Of a DNA stretch of 64,000 bases, positions 38,701-45,878 are shown piece after piece. Made by a program: the position numbers and the translations under genes. The notes below the pieces were generated by a model, which saw nothing but the letters and a program-made list of their open reading frames with translations, ran no database searches and was not told where the DNA came from. The DNA lies in contig NZ_JAHNZT010000014.1 in NCBI RefSeq assembly GCF_019039035.1, positions 109,316 to 173,315 on the forward strand, written 5' to 3'. Origin of the DNA: Citreicoccus inhibens. GTDB taxonomy: Bacteria > Myxococcota > Myxococcia > Myxococcales > Myxococcaceae. Position 1 is the first letter of the stretch. Every line of letters begins with the position of its first letter.

Positions 38701-39344
38701 CGCCGGATCGCTTCAAGGCGTCCGTGGTGGACAAGAGCCGCGCGCTGGAAGTGGTGCAGAAGAAGTACGTGCAGACGGTGGCCATGGGCGCGCCCGAGCC
38801 CGCCATCTGCGCGCTGCAGCGCATTGGTCTGGCGTACGACCACATGGCGGACCGGGTCATCAACGCGCCCATGCCGCGCGGACTGGATGACGAGGGGCAG
38901 CAGGCACTGCGCGACGAGTTCGCCAACCAGGCCCAGCCGCTGAAGGACAAGGCCACGGAGGCCTTCGCGGGCGCGGTCGCCAAGAGCCGCGAGTTGGCCG
39001 TCTACAACGACTGCGCGGCCCAGAGCCTCAAGCTGCTGCGCACGACCTATGCGCCGGATCGCTATCCGGAGATGCCGGAGGAGAAGGTCGCGCTGAAGAA
39101 CCGCGAGCTCATCATCGGAGGCGATCTGCTGGTCGCGGTGCAGGACGTGCCGCCGCCCGCGCCGGCCGCCGCCGCCGAGAAGCAGGCCAAGAGCGAGGAG
39201 CTGCGCGAGGACCTCTCCGCGCTCACCAACCAGCTGCGTCAGCAGACGGAGTCGCAGGTCGGCGCGAAGCCGGCGGCGGGTCCGCAGGACGGCACCGCGA
39301 CCAAGAAGCCGGCGGATGATCAGGAGCCGGAGGACTTCCTCTAA
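35733..39344 (+). CDS. gltD: Gliding-motility TPR protein GltD (AgmU)
   Basis: 1,203 residues from the ATG at 35733 (AGGAAG upstream), after a cleavable signal peptide (LLVCLVLLASVAAA). Residues ~60-1,100 form tetratricopeptide-like helical pairs (FRLGELYWEESKFYF, YKQGWCYFNLGDYAAAKDKY, VFFLGQYLMEDGQ-type). An Ala/Gln-rich tail ends QEPEDFL. The length, place and domain type match AgmU/GltD of the M. xanthus G1 cluster, a periplasmic part of the gliding machine. A TTNID-x4-GDIT motif (34-46) recurs in GltF. Stop overlaps the next start (TAATG). Not the glutamate synthase gltD. Confidence 0.85.
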   Translation: MRRSLLVCLVLLASVAAAQEKKAPRDADLGKKSTTNIDKSLAGDITRKKDDTEAAPQLQYDQFRLGVEFQVASKRREQIESLKKIISLSADQKEAPSLLFRLGELYWEESKFYFFEANRKDDDLIGAMNRNDAAGQQRAKAEKAELQARQKEYGKHAVEQYTKIVQEYPKFERTDEVLFFLGQYLMEDGQDRKALVAFKRLIEKWPQSKYIPDAYFAFGEYYFNNSKGKRPELEKALAAYKKAAEFPESQVYAFALYKQGWCYFNLGDYAAAKDKYKTVVLFGELAGANAVEKDPGKKGSKNSLVREARSDYVRAFAREGDVTQAREDFSKVATNPEDRFAMMKTLANLYYGDGKDREAAITFNALIKEKPLSPEAPGFQGKIVDCILRMGNKERTVAQVRRLVKIMKDVESSGVIKDDKDKKALAEAKEMSERTLSNLAVTWHNEGKKTHNEETFKFADAVYSDYLTLFPENPKAYDLRFFWAELLNDNLQNYEKAAANYTLVVLQDAKVLEAKDDKGKPKPGKPGKWLPNASYNAVLAYDEVVKAAEARGEGKSEAAGSDITKKIAIPTLKKSLLDACERYLKYVPKGDKRVEIAFKAANIYYRHNHFDEAVLRFSEIALGYPDYKFENGERAAEIAANLILDSYNLLQDFAKVNEWARRFYANDKLATGKFRDDLAKLIEQSSFKLVSQLEEKKEFSKAAEAYLNFVHDFPQTEIADLALYNASVDYYKAKSLDKAIEVRKRLFAEYPRSKYVPDSIYANAEALEAIGDFEDAAGTFELYVRGYERSLNEKGGGVVAAKARGKHAARGGKRGAAPAPAESGKPAVVQKWDETKAQVALFNAATYREGLGQLKAALKNREHYLELWPKSKDYEQVLLSIIDLYTKQGAYSKSLKMLEDYERDNARSASKMLMAEGRIVDIFENKMHKPRDTSRMYKRISDYYDQLPKRVQTTLEKPALAAAAQANLLAIEPDWNEYKRLKLYWGAPPSPDRFKASVVDKSRALEVVQKKYVQTVAMGAPEPAICALQRIGLAYDHMADRVINAPMPRGLDDEGQQALRDEFANQAQPLKDKATEAFAGAVAKSRELAVYNDCAAQSLKLLRTTYAPDRYPEMPEEKVALKNRELIIGGDLLVAVQDVPPPAPAAAAEKQAKSEELREDLSALTNQLRQQTESQVGAKPAAGPQDGTATKKPADDQEPEDFL

Positions 39345-40822
39345 TGAATCGTACCCATCTCTTGCGTCCCGTCCTCCTGCTGGCGGCCACGGCGCTCGTG
39401 GCCTCGGGCTGTTCCACGACGAAGGCGGCGGCCCCCACGGGCCCCACCAAGCCCACCGCGGTCACGAAGACTGGCCCCGAGGAGGCGCCCACCATCTCCA
39501 ACCGCGCCAAGCTGCTGTTCGAGGACGCGGTGAAGTCCTTCGACGCGCAGAAGAAGGCCAAGGCGTTCGACTACCCATCGCTGGAGCGCAAGTTCAAGGC
39601 GGCCCTGGAGGCGGACGCCAACCTCGCCGAGGCCGAGTACAACCTGGGCGTGGTGGCCGAGCGGCAGGGCAAGAACGACGAGGCCCGCGCGCACTACAAG
39701 GCCGCGCTCACCACGAAGCCGTCGCTGCGTCAGGCCTCGGAGAACCTGGCCATCCTCAGCCAGAACTCCGGTGACGTGGCCGGCGCCGTCGCGCTCTACC
39801 AGGACGTTCTTCAGCGCTATCCGGATGACGCCAGCTCGCGCGCCCGGCTCGCGGAGATCTACCGGCAGACGGGTGACCACGACAAAGCCATGTCGCTGGC
39901 GCGCGCCGCCCTCATGCGCGACCCGCAGTCCACCACCGCGCTGAAGGTGATGATCCGCAGCTTCCTGGATCGCAAGCAGCTCGCGATGGCCAAGCTGGTC
40001 GCGCTGCGCGGCGTGAAGATCGACTCGTCGGATCCCGAGATGCAGCACGCCGTGGGCCTCATCCTCCAGAAGGAAGGGGACAAGGAGGGCGCGCAGCTCC
40101 AGTTCAAGCGCGCCCTGGAGTCCCGCGCGGACTACGTGCCCTCGCACGTCATGCTCGCGCAGCTCGCCCTGGAGTCCGAGGACTACCCGGGCGCCGAGGA
40201 GCACCTGCGGCGCGTCCTGCAGGCGGACGGGAAGAACGCCGCCGCGCACCTCGACCTGGGCATCGCGCTCAAGGGGCAGGGCCAGTTCGACAAGGCCATG
40301 CAGGAGTACGACGAGGCGGAGAAGCTGGACCCGAACCTCGCGGCCATCTACCTCAACCGCGCCGTCATCCTGCACCGTGTGAAGGACGCGCCCGAGCGCG
40401 CCGTGGAGCTGTACAAGAAGTACGTGGCCATGGCCGGCGGTGACGTGGCGCTCTCGGGCGAGGCGCCCGTGTTCGCGCTGCTGCGCGAGGCGGAGAGCAT
40501 CGTCCAGGCCAAGCGCGAGGCGAAGGCCTCCGAGGATCAGGCCAAGCAGATGGAGGCGCTCCAGGCGCAGCAGCAGGCCGCGCTCAAGGCCGAGGAGGCC
40601 AAGCAGAAGCCGGCCCCCGCGCCCACGCCGGGTGGGGCCGCGACGCCCGTCAGCTCGCCCGGACCGTCCACTCAGGCCACGCCGGCCACGGGGACGAACA
40701 CCCCGGCGCCCGCGGTGGCCACGCCCGCGACCGCACCGGCGCCCACCCCCGCGAAGGCCACGCCGGAGAAGAAGAATGCAGGAGCGGCGGATTCCGAGGA
40801 GCCGTCCGACGACCTGCTGTGA
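39344..40822 (+). CDS. gltE: TPR lipoprotein GltE (AglT)
   Basis: 492 residues. Lipobox in LLLAATALVASGCS (Cys23). About eight TPR motifs at ~85-370 (EAEYNLGVVAERQGKNDEAR, HLDLGIALKGQGQFDKAM) and an Ala/Pro-rich disordered tail (from about 405) ending SEEPSDDLL. Translationally coupled to gltD by a one-base overlap. Position and architecture agree with AglT/GltE of the G1 cluster. It is expected in the periplasm, anchored by lipid. Confidence 0.82.
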   Translation: MNRTHLLRPVLLLAATALVASGCSTTKAAAPTGPTKPTAVTKTGPEEAPTISNRAKLLFEDAVKSFDAQKKAKAFDYPSLERKFKAALEADANLAEAEYNLGVVAERQGKNDEARAHYKAALTTKPSLRQASENLAILSQNSGDVAGAVALYQDVLQRYPDDASSRARLAEIYRQTGDHDKAMSLARAALMRDPQSTTALKVMIRSFLDRKQLAMAKLVALRGVKIDSSDPEMQHAVGLILQKEGDKEGAQLQFKRALESRADYVPSHVMLAQLALESEDYPGAEEHLRRVLQADGKNAAAHLDLGIALKGQGQFDKAMQEYDEAEKLDPNLAAIYLNRAVILHRVKDAPERAVELYKKYVAMAGGDVALSGEAPVFALLREAESIVQAKREAKASEDQAKQMEALQAQQQAALKAEEAKQKPAPAPTPGGAATPVSSPGPSTQATPATGTNTPAPAVATPATAPAPTPAKATPEKKNAGAADSEEPSDDLL

Positions 40823-40949
40823 AAACGGAAGCGCCCGCGCGTACCTTCGCTGTGGCGTGGGCGCGCGGGATGATGCGAACCTTGAGCGTCCCTGCCAGCC
40901 AGGGGACGCGACGTGCGTGGTGGCCCCGCGGGGCCTTCGTGGAGGCGAT

Positions 40950-41210
40950 ATGCGGAACCTGCTGATGCTGTGTGTGGCGCTGTCGGTGGTCCCGGCTTTC
41001 GCCGCGGAGGAGGGTGGCGGCAAGGGGCAGGGCGGCGCGCGCACGCAGAAGACGACGAACATCGACTTCGAGGACGACACCATCGAGGGTGACCTCACGA
41101 AGCCGGATGGCGAGTACGTCGAGGCGCGCAAGACCGTGAAGCACTCGAACCTCATCCGCGTGCGTGAGGACTTCGAGGACAAGGTGATGCAGTCCGTGGG
41201 TGAGCTGTAG
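40950..41210 (+). CDS. gltF: Small exported gliding protein (probable GltF)
   Basis: 86 residues from the ATG at 40950 with GGAGG five bases upstream. Signal peptide LLMLCVALSVVPAFA is followed by a Gly-rich stretch and KTTNIDFEDDTIEGDLTKPD, ending in a charged helical segment. I name it GltF from its position between the gltE- and gltG-like genes. The TTNID...GDLT motif is shared with the mature N terminus of GltD. The exact topology, periplasmic or membrane-held by the signal, is uncertain. Confidence 0.7.
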   Translation: MRNLLMLCVALSVVPAFAAEEGGGKGQGGARTQKTTNIDFEDDTIEGDLTKPDGEYVEARKTVKHSNLIRVREDFEDKVMQSVGEL

Positions 41211-41280
41211 TCGCACCCCTGGGCGGGAACCTCCCGTCGAATCCGTTGTCGAAGAGCGCAAAAGCCACTCGGGAGCTCTC

Positions 41281-43197
41281 ATGGCCGTTCCGCTGACACT
41301 CAAGGTCTTCAAGGGCGACACGCTGGTTGCCTCGAAGGACTACGAGCGCGACATCATCAAGATTGGTCGTCTGTCCTCCGCGCACCTGTGCCTGGACGAC
41401 GACAAGGTCAGTCGCATCCACTCCGTCATCGAGGTCGCCACCGACGGCACCCTGTCCATCATCGACATGGGGAGCGTCGAGGGCACCTACGTGAACGGCA
41501 AGCGCGTCACCAAGGGGCAGGTCGCCTTTGGAGACGAGATTCGCGTGGGCGGCACCACCATCCGCCTGGAGAATCCGGCCGCGGTCGCGGCGGTGAACCT
41601 GGCGGCCGCGGTGGCCACCGCCGAGGCGCCCACGGACAAGAACCCCGTGGTGGCCGCGGCGCCGGCTCCGGTCGTCGCGCCTGTGTCGGCTCCGGTGCCT
41701 CCGCCGGCCGCGATGGACACCTCGTTCGCGACCACGCAGAAGCACGCGGTCACTGCCCCCGCGCGCGACGACGATGAGGCGCCCGCCGCCCCCGTGGAGT
41801 CGGCGCCGCGCGTGCGCACCGTGCGCCGCTCCAAGTCCAATGGCCCCATGGGCGTGTCGCTCCGGCTGCTGTGGGGCGATCAGCGCGTGGGCGAGTTCTT
41901 CATCGCGCCGACCAAGGTGAAGAAGCAGTTCACGGTGGGCTCGGCGAAGGGCGTGGACTTCGTCATGGGCGACGCGAAGCTGGGGGCCCCCAGCTTCGTC
42001 GCGCTGCAGGCGGACGGGTCCAGCTTCTCCGTGCGCTTCACGGGGAAGATGAAGGGCGAGCTCACCCGGAAGGGCGAGGCGCGCGACCTCAAGGCCGTCA
42101 TCGAGTCCGGCAAGGTCTCCCACGAGGGCGAGGCGTACTCGCTCACGCTGGAGGCGGACGACTTCTACTGGGTGGACCTGGGCGGCGTGACGCTCGAGGT
42201 CCAGTTCCAGCCGGTGCCCAAGCCGGTGGTGGTCCCGCTCGGCGAGAACCTCGACTACACGGCGCTCAACATCTTCCTGGTGATGTTCTTCATCGCCACC
42301 GCGTTCGTCATCCACTCGATGAACCGCACGGATCGCGGGGACGAGTACTCGGATGAACTCAACGGTAACGACGCGCGCATCGCCAAGCTGATCATCAAGC
42401 CGCCCGAGGCGCAGAAGAACAAGTTCCTCGAGAAGCTCAATCAGCAGAAGGAGAAGAAGTCGGGCGAGATGGCGGCCAAGAACCGCGGCGACGAAGGCCA
42501 GATGGGCAAGAAGGACGCCGCGAAGACGGGCAACAAGACCGCGGTCAAGGGCGACCCGAACAAGAAGGATCAGGCCCGCGCGCTCACCGCGAAAATCTTC
42601 GGCGGTGGCAAGGGCGGCATCTCCACCATCTTCGGCAGCAACGGCCTGGGCGGCGAACTCAAGAGCGCCATGGGCAACATGTTCGGCGCGCGCGCGGGTG
42701 ACTCGGCCGGCTTCAACGGCATGGGGCTGCGCGGCAACGGCGGTGGGGGCGGCGGTACCGGTGACAGCATCGGCATCGGTGGCGTCGGCACCAAGGGCCG
42801 TGGCGGCGGCACCAGCGCATATGGCACCGGCGTCGGCGTGCTCGGTGGCAAGCAGAGCGTGGACGTGGGCATCACCTCGTCCGACCCGGAGGTCATGGGC
42901 TCCCTGGACAAGGAGCTCATCCGGCAGGTCATCCAGCGCAACCGCGGCCAGATTCGCTTCTGCTACGAGAGCTTGCTGAACCGCTTCCCGAAGCTGGGCG
43001 GCAAGGTGGCCATCAAGTTCATCATCAGCGCCAACGGCAGCGTGGCCTCGTCCAATGTCGCGCAGTCCACAGCTGGCAACGCGGAGCTGGAGACGTGCGT
43101 GGCGGGCCGTGTGCGCACGTGGAAGTTCCCCGAGCCCAAGGGGGGCGGCTCGGTCATCGTCACGTATCCGTTCAACTTCAAGCAGGCCGGCGACTAG
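41281..43197 (+). CDS. gltG: FHA/TonB-like inner-membrane gliding protein GltG
   Basis: 638 residues from the ATG at 41281. A cytoplasmic FHA domain at ~1-100 (IGRLSSAHL, VSRIHS, GTYVNG) can read phosphothreonine. A second beta-rich cytoplasmic part spans ~195-315. One membrane helix lies at ~329-348 (LNIFLVMFFIATAFVIHSM). The periplasmic part has a charged helix, a Gly-rich stretch and, at ~541-638, the AgmX/PglI-type TonB-like domain (KELIRQVIQRNRGQIRFCYE, GSVIVTYPFNFKQ). It should carry force or signals from the cytoplasm to periplasmic partners. Its C-terminal domain matches that of GltJ. Confidence 0.88.
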   Translation: MAVPLTLKVFKGDTLVASKDYERDIIKIGRLSSAHLCLDDDKVSRIHSVIEVATDGTLSIIDMGSVEGTYVNGKRVTKGQVAFGDEIRVGGTTIRLENPAAVAAVNLAAAVATAEAPTDKNPVVAAAPAPVVAPVSAPVPPPAAMDTSFATTQKHAVTAPARDDDEAPAAPVESAPRVRTVRRSKSNGPMGVSLRLLWGDQRVGEFFIAPTKVKKQFTVGSAKGVDFVMGDAKLGAPSFVALQADGSSFSVRFTGKMKGELTRKGEARDLKAVIESGKVSHEGEAYSLTLEADDFYWVDLGGVTLEVQFQPVPKPVVVPLGENLDYTALNIFLVMFFIATAFVIHSMNRTDRGDEYSDELNGNDARIAKLIIKPPEAQKNKFLEKLNQQKEKKSGEMAAKNRGDEGQMGKKDAAKTGNKTAVKGDPNKKDQARALTAKIFGGGKGGISTIFGSNGLGGELKSAMGNMFGARAGDSAGFNGMGLRGNGGGGGGTGDSIGIGGVGTKGRGGGTSAYGTGVGVLGGKQSVDVGITSSDPEVMGSLDKELIRQVIQRNRGQIRFCYESLLNRFPKLGGKVAIKFIISANGSVASSNVAQSTAGNAELETCVAGRVRTWKFPEPKGGGSVIVTYPFNFKQAGD

Positions 43198-43219
43198 CGC
43201 CGACCTGGTCTCTCGCTCG

Positions 43220-43248
43220 GCGAGCGGGCTCTGAGTGGGCCCGCTCGC
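43220..43248 (+). terminator. Hairpin between gltG and gltH
   Basis: A perfect 10-base-pair GC-rich stem (GCGAGCGGGC arms) with a 9-base loop lies 22 bases after the gltG stop. Only a short T-rich run follows at 43254-43258 (CTTTCC). It may be a partial terminator or processing site that sets lower expression of the downstream genes. Confidence 0.4.
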
Positions 43249-43302
43249 GTGGTCTTTCCGACCCCCGCCCCCGCGGGTGTCGCGCAACCCCTCAGGCACC
43301 GA

Positions 43303-43935
43303 ATGAAAGTCCTCGCTCCATTTGCCCTGTGCGCCACGTTCCTCCTCCCCGTGGTCGCGGGTGCCCAGGAAACCTCCTCCAGCGTCGCCACCGGGGACCG
43401 CCCCGCCGTCACGTTCGATGAAATCGAGCGGGGCGTTTACTTCTCGGTGCTGGGGGGCCCCAGCTTCATGGTGAACCCGCCCGCGTCCCAGGGGCCCCGC
43501 CCCTTCTCCACCGGGCAGATGGCGCAGGTGGAGCTGGGCCTGGACCTGGGCGAGCGCCTCTCGCTGGGCCTGTTCATCATGGGCACGGTGAACCGGGCCG
43601 GCTCGGACTACGTAGGCAACTCCCAGGGCGCCGCCTCGGGTGACTTCTCGACGGTGGTCCCTGGCGCGGTGCTGCGGGCCCACCTGGTGGGCTTCGCGGA
43701 CAACCAGGAAGTGAAGCGGACGTGGATCTATGCCCGCGCCGGCGCGGGCTATGCGATGTTTACGCCGAAGAAGCTCCTCCCGGATTCCGACATTCTTGTG
43801 TTTGCCGGGCCCGGAGTGGAGTACTACACACGGCTGCGCCACTTTTCCGTGGGGCTCGAGGTGACGGGGAACTACCTCGTCTCCGCGGGCACCTTCGGGT
43901 TCGCGGTGGCGCCGAACATTCGCTACGCGTTCTAG
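43303..43935 (+). CDS. gltH: Outer-membrane beta-barrel gliding protein (probable GltH)
   Basis: 210 residues from the ATG at 43303. Signal peptide VLAPFALCATFLLPVVAGA. The mature part has eight or so amphipathic strands and ends in Phe (NIRYAF), as expected for an outer-membrane beta-barrel. Named GltH from its order in the cluster after gltG; GltA, GltB and GltH are the predicted barrels of the M. xanthus system. It would be the outer-surface end of the trans-envelope complex. Followed 12 bases later by the RG-rich gene. Confidence 0.72.
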   Translation: MKVLAPFALCATFLLPVVAGAQETSSSVATGDRPAVTFDEIERGVYFSVLGGPSFMVNPPASQGPRPFSTGQMAQVELGLDLGERLSLGLFIMGTVNRAGSDYVGNSQGAASGDFSTVVPGAVLRAHLVGFADNQEVKRTWIYARAGAGYAMFTPKKLLPDSDILVFAGPGVEYYTRLRHFSVGLEVTGNYLVSAGTFGFAVAPNIRYAF

Positions 43936-43947
43936 CGGGAGATTCAC

Positions 43948-45768
43948 GTGGCTCAGGAGAATGGAAGCGGTGGGCCGCGCCCAGGTGGGCGCGGTCGGGA
44001 TGGGGGTGCGCCGGGCCAGGGGCCGCGCCGCGATGGTCCTGGCGGATTTGGTGGCCGGGGTGGTCCAGGCCGGGGCGAAGGGCGTGGCCGGGGCGAAGGC
44101 CGAGGGCGCGACCGCGACGCGGGGCCGGTGGGTCCTGGGCAGCGCGTCATCGCCGAGCTGAGCACCCTGGAGAAGGCGCTGTCCAAGTCGGACTTCTCCG
44201 CGGAGAAGGGCCCTCTCGAGGCGATCGTCCGGTCGCTGAAGCCCATGCGGCTCAAGTCGCTGGAGGACCTGGACCTCAACACCCGAGGCCGCCTCATCAC
44301 CACGATGCTGCGCGTGCAGCGTCAGGTGAAGCCGGTCATCCCGGAGAGCGCTCCGGCCGAAGCCGCGGCTCCCGCGGACGCCCCCGCACCGGAGGCCACC
44401 GAGGCCGCCGCCCCGGTGGAGGGCGCTGCGCCCGCCGAGGCTGCTGCCGCCGAGCCTTCGCCGGCCGAGCAGGCGCGCACGAAGTTCAATGCCTGGACGG
44501 ACGTCATGTTCCTGGTGGGGCGCGTGTGGCGCGCCGCCGGTGACGCGGACCGGGCCGAGACCGCCTTCACGGCCAGCGGTCGCCAGCCGACCGCCGAGGC
44601 CGAGGAGCCGGCGCCGCGCACCGAGGAGCGTCGCGAGCGTCCCGCCGAGCGGGGCGAGCGCCGTGACCGGGGTGAGCGTCGCGAGCGTTCGGAGCGTCCC
44701 GAGCGCGGTCCCCGCCCGGAGCGGGGCGCCTCGGGCGAGCGCCGCGAGCGTCCCGAGCGTGGTCCGCGCCCGGAGCGTCCGGAGCGCGCGCCGATGCCCG
44801 AGCTCACGGGTGAGTGGCCGGAGCAGGCCAAGCAGCTCGAGGGCATGGGACGCACGCGTGACGCGGCCCGCCTCCACGAGCGCAACAACTCCTACGCCGA
44901 GGCCATCCGCCTGTTCGAGGCGGGGGGGGACCTGAAGAGCGCCCTGCGCAACGCGCTGGCCGGTCAGGACAACGACGCAGCCCGCCGCCTGGTGGGAACG
45001 CTTCCCGCGGAGCAGATCGCCGCGACCCTGGAGAAGGCTGGCGCCTACGAGCTCCTCATGGAGCACTACGTCGCCAAGGGTGACTTCGAGAACGTCGCCC
45101 GGCTGTACGAGCGCGCCCGCCAGTTCGATCAGGCGGCGCTCGCGTACGAGCGCGCCAACAAGCTGACCCTGGCGCGCAAGGCGTACGAGCGCGCTCGGGA
45201 CATGGCGAGCGCCAACCGCATCCGCGGCCTCGAGGTGAAGAACCTGGTGGAGCGCGGTGACCGCCTGGGCGCGGCCACCCTCCTGGTGGCGGTGGGCCAG
45301 CGGCGCGAGGCGGTCGAGGTGCTCGGCACCCTGCCGCCGCCCAAGGCCTTCCACTTCATGCAGCGCCTCAAGCTGGATGAGGAGGCCAAGACCCTGGCGC
45401 AGCGCGAGTTGGCGCGTGCCGAGCAGGAGCAGAAGCCCGCGGGCCGTGCGCGGTGGCTCGAGTTGCTGGGCGACACCGCCGCCGCGGCGGAGACCTGGGA
45501 GCAGGCTGGCCGCAAGGACAAGGCGCTTCCGCTGCACGAGAAGATGGGCAACATCGCCCGCGCGGCGCAGCTCGCCGAGGAGCTCCAGCTCCGCGAGAAG
45601 GCCCTCGCGCTGTACACCCAGGTGGGGGATTCCGCCGGGGTGGAGCGCGCGAAGGCGCTGCCCGAGGCTCCCGTTGCCGCTCCTGCCGCCGATAAGTCCG
45701 ATGCGAGCGAGGAGGGCGATGACAGCGCGTCCACCGCCTCCCCGTCCGGAGAGCAAGAAAGCCAATAA
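43948..45768 (+). CDS. RG-rich alpha-solenoid protein of the glt cluster (unnamed)
   Basis: 606 residues from a GTG at 43948 with GGGAG upstream. An RG/RGG-rich N terminus (~8-66), an acidic Ala/Pro stretch (~132-175) and a second repeat block of Arg/Glu/Pro (~222-285, RRERPERGPRPERG-like) flank a helical region. A helical solenoid with TPR-like pairs at ~295-570 (YAEAIRLFEAGGDLKSALRN, ARLYERARQFDQAALAYERA) follows. No signal peptide, so cytoplasmic. It is not among the lettered Glt proteins as I recall them, yet lies inside the cluster. RG repeats elsewhere promote RNA binding or condensate formation; here that is inference. Confidence 0.8.
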   Translation: MAQENGSGGPRPGGRGRDGGAPGQGPRRDGPGGFGGRGGPGRGEGRGRGEGRGRDRDAGPVGPGQRVIAELSTLEKALSKSDFSAEKGPLEAIVRSLKPMRLKSLEDLDLNTRGRLITTMLRVQRQVKPVIPESAPAEAAAPADAPAPEATEAAAPVEGAAPAEAAAAEPSPAEQARTKFNAWTDVMFLVGRVWRAAGDADRAETAFTASGRQPTAEAEEPAPRTEERRERPAERGERRDRGERRERSERPERGPRPERGASGERRERPERGPRPERPERAPMPELTGEWPEQAKQLEGMGRTRDAARLHERNNSYAEAIRLFEAGGDLKSALRNALAGQDNDAARRLVGTLPAEQIAATLEKAGAYELLMEHYVAKGDFENVARLYERARQFDQAALAYERANKLTLARKAYERARDMASANRIRGLEVKNLVERGDRLGAATLLVAVGQRREAVEVLGTLPPPKAFHFMQRLKLDEEAKTLAQRELARAEQEQKPAGRARWLELLGDTAAAAETWEQAGRKDKALPLHEKMGNIARAAQLAEELQLREKALALYTQVGDSAGVERAKALPEAPVAAPAADKSDASEEGDDSASTASPSGEQESQ

Positions 45769-45878
45769 TTTCCGTCGGTTGACGGGTTTTGCGTGATTGC
45801 CCGGGGGCGCCCGCGGCCGGTAGAGTCCGGTCGCTGGCGCCCTCGTTTCATTCCTCTTATCCCTGGCCCGCGAATCTC

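Noticed and set aside
41152..45765. Minus-strand open frame of 1,537 codons antisense to gltG, gltH and the RG-rich gene
   Set aside because: Shadow of GC-rich third-position bias. It has no recognised domain, lacks a ribosome-binding site and crosses several real genes on the other strand.
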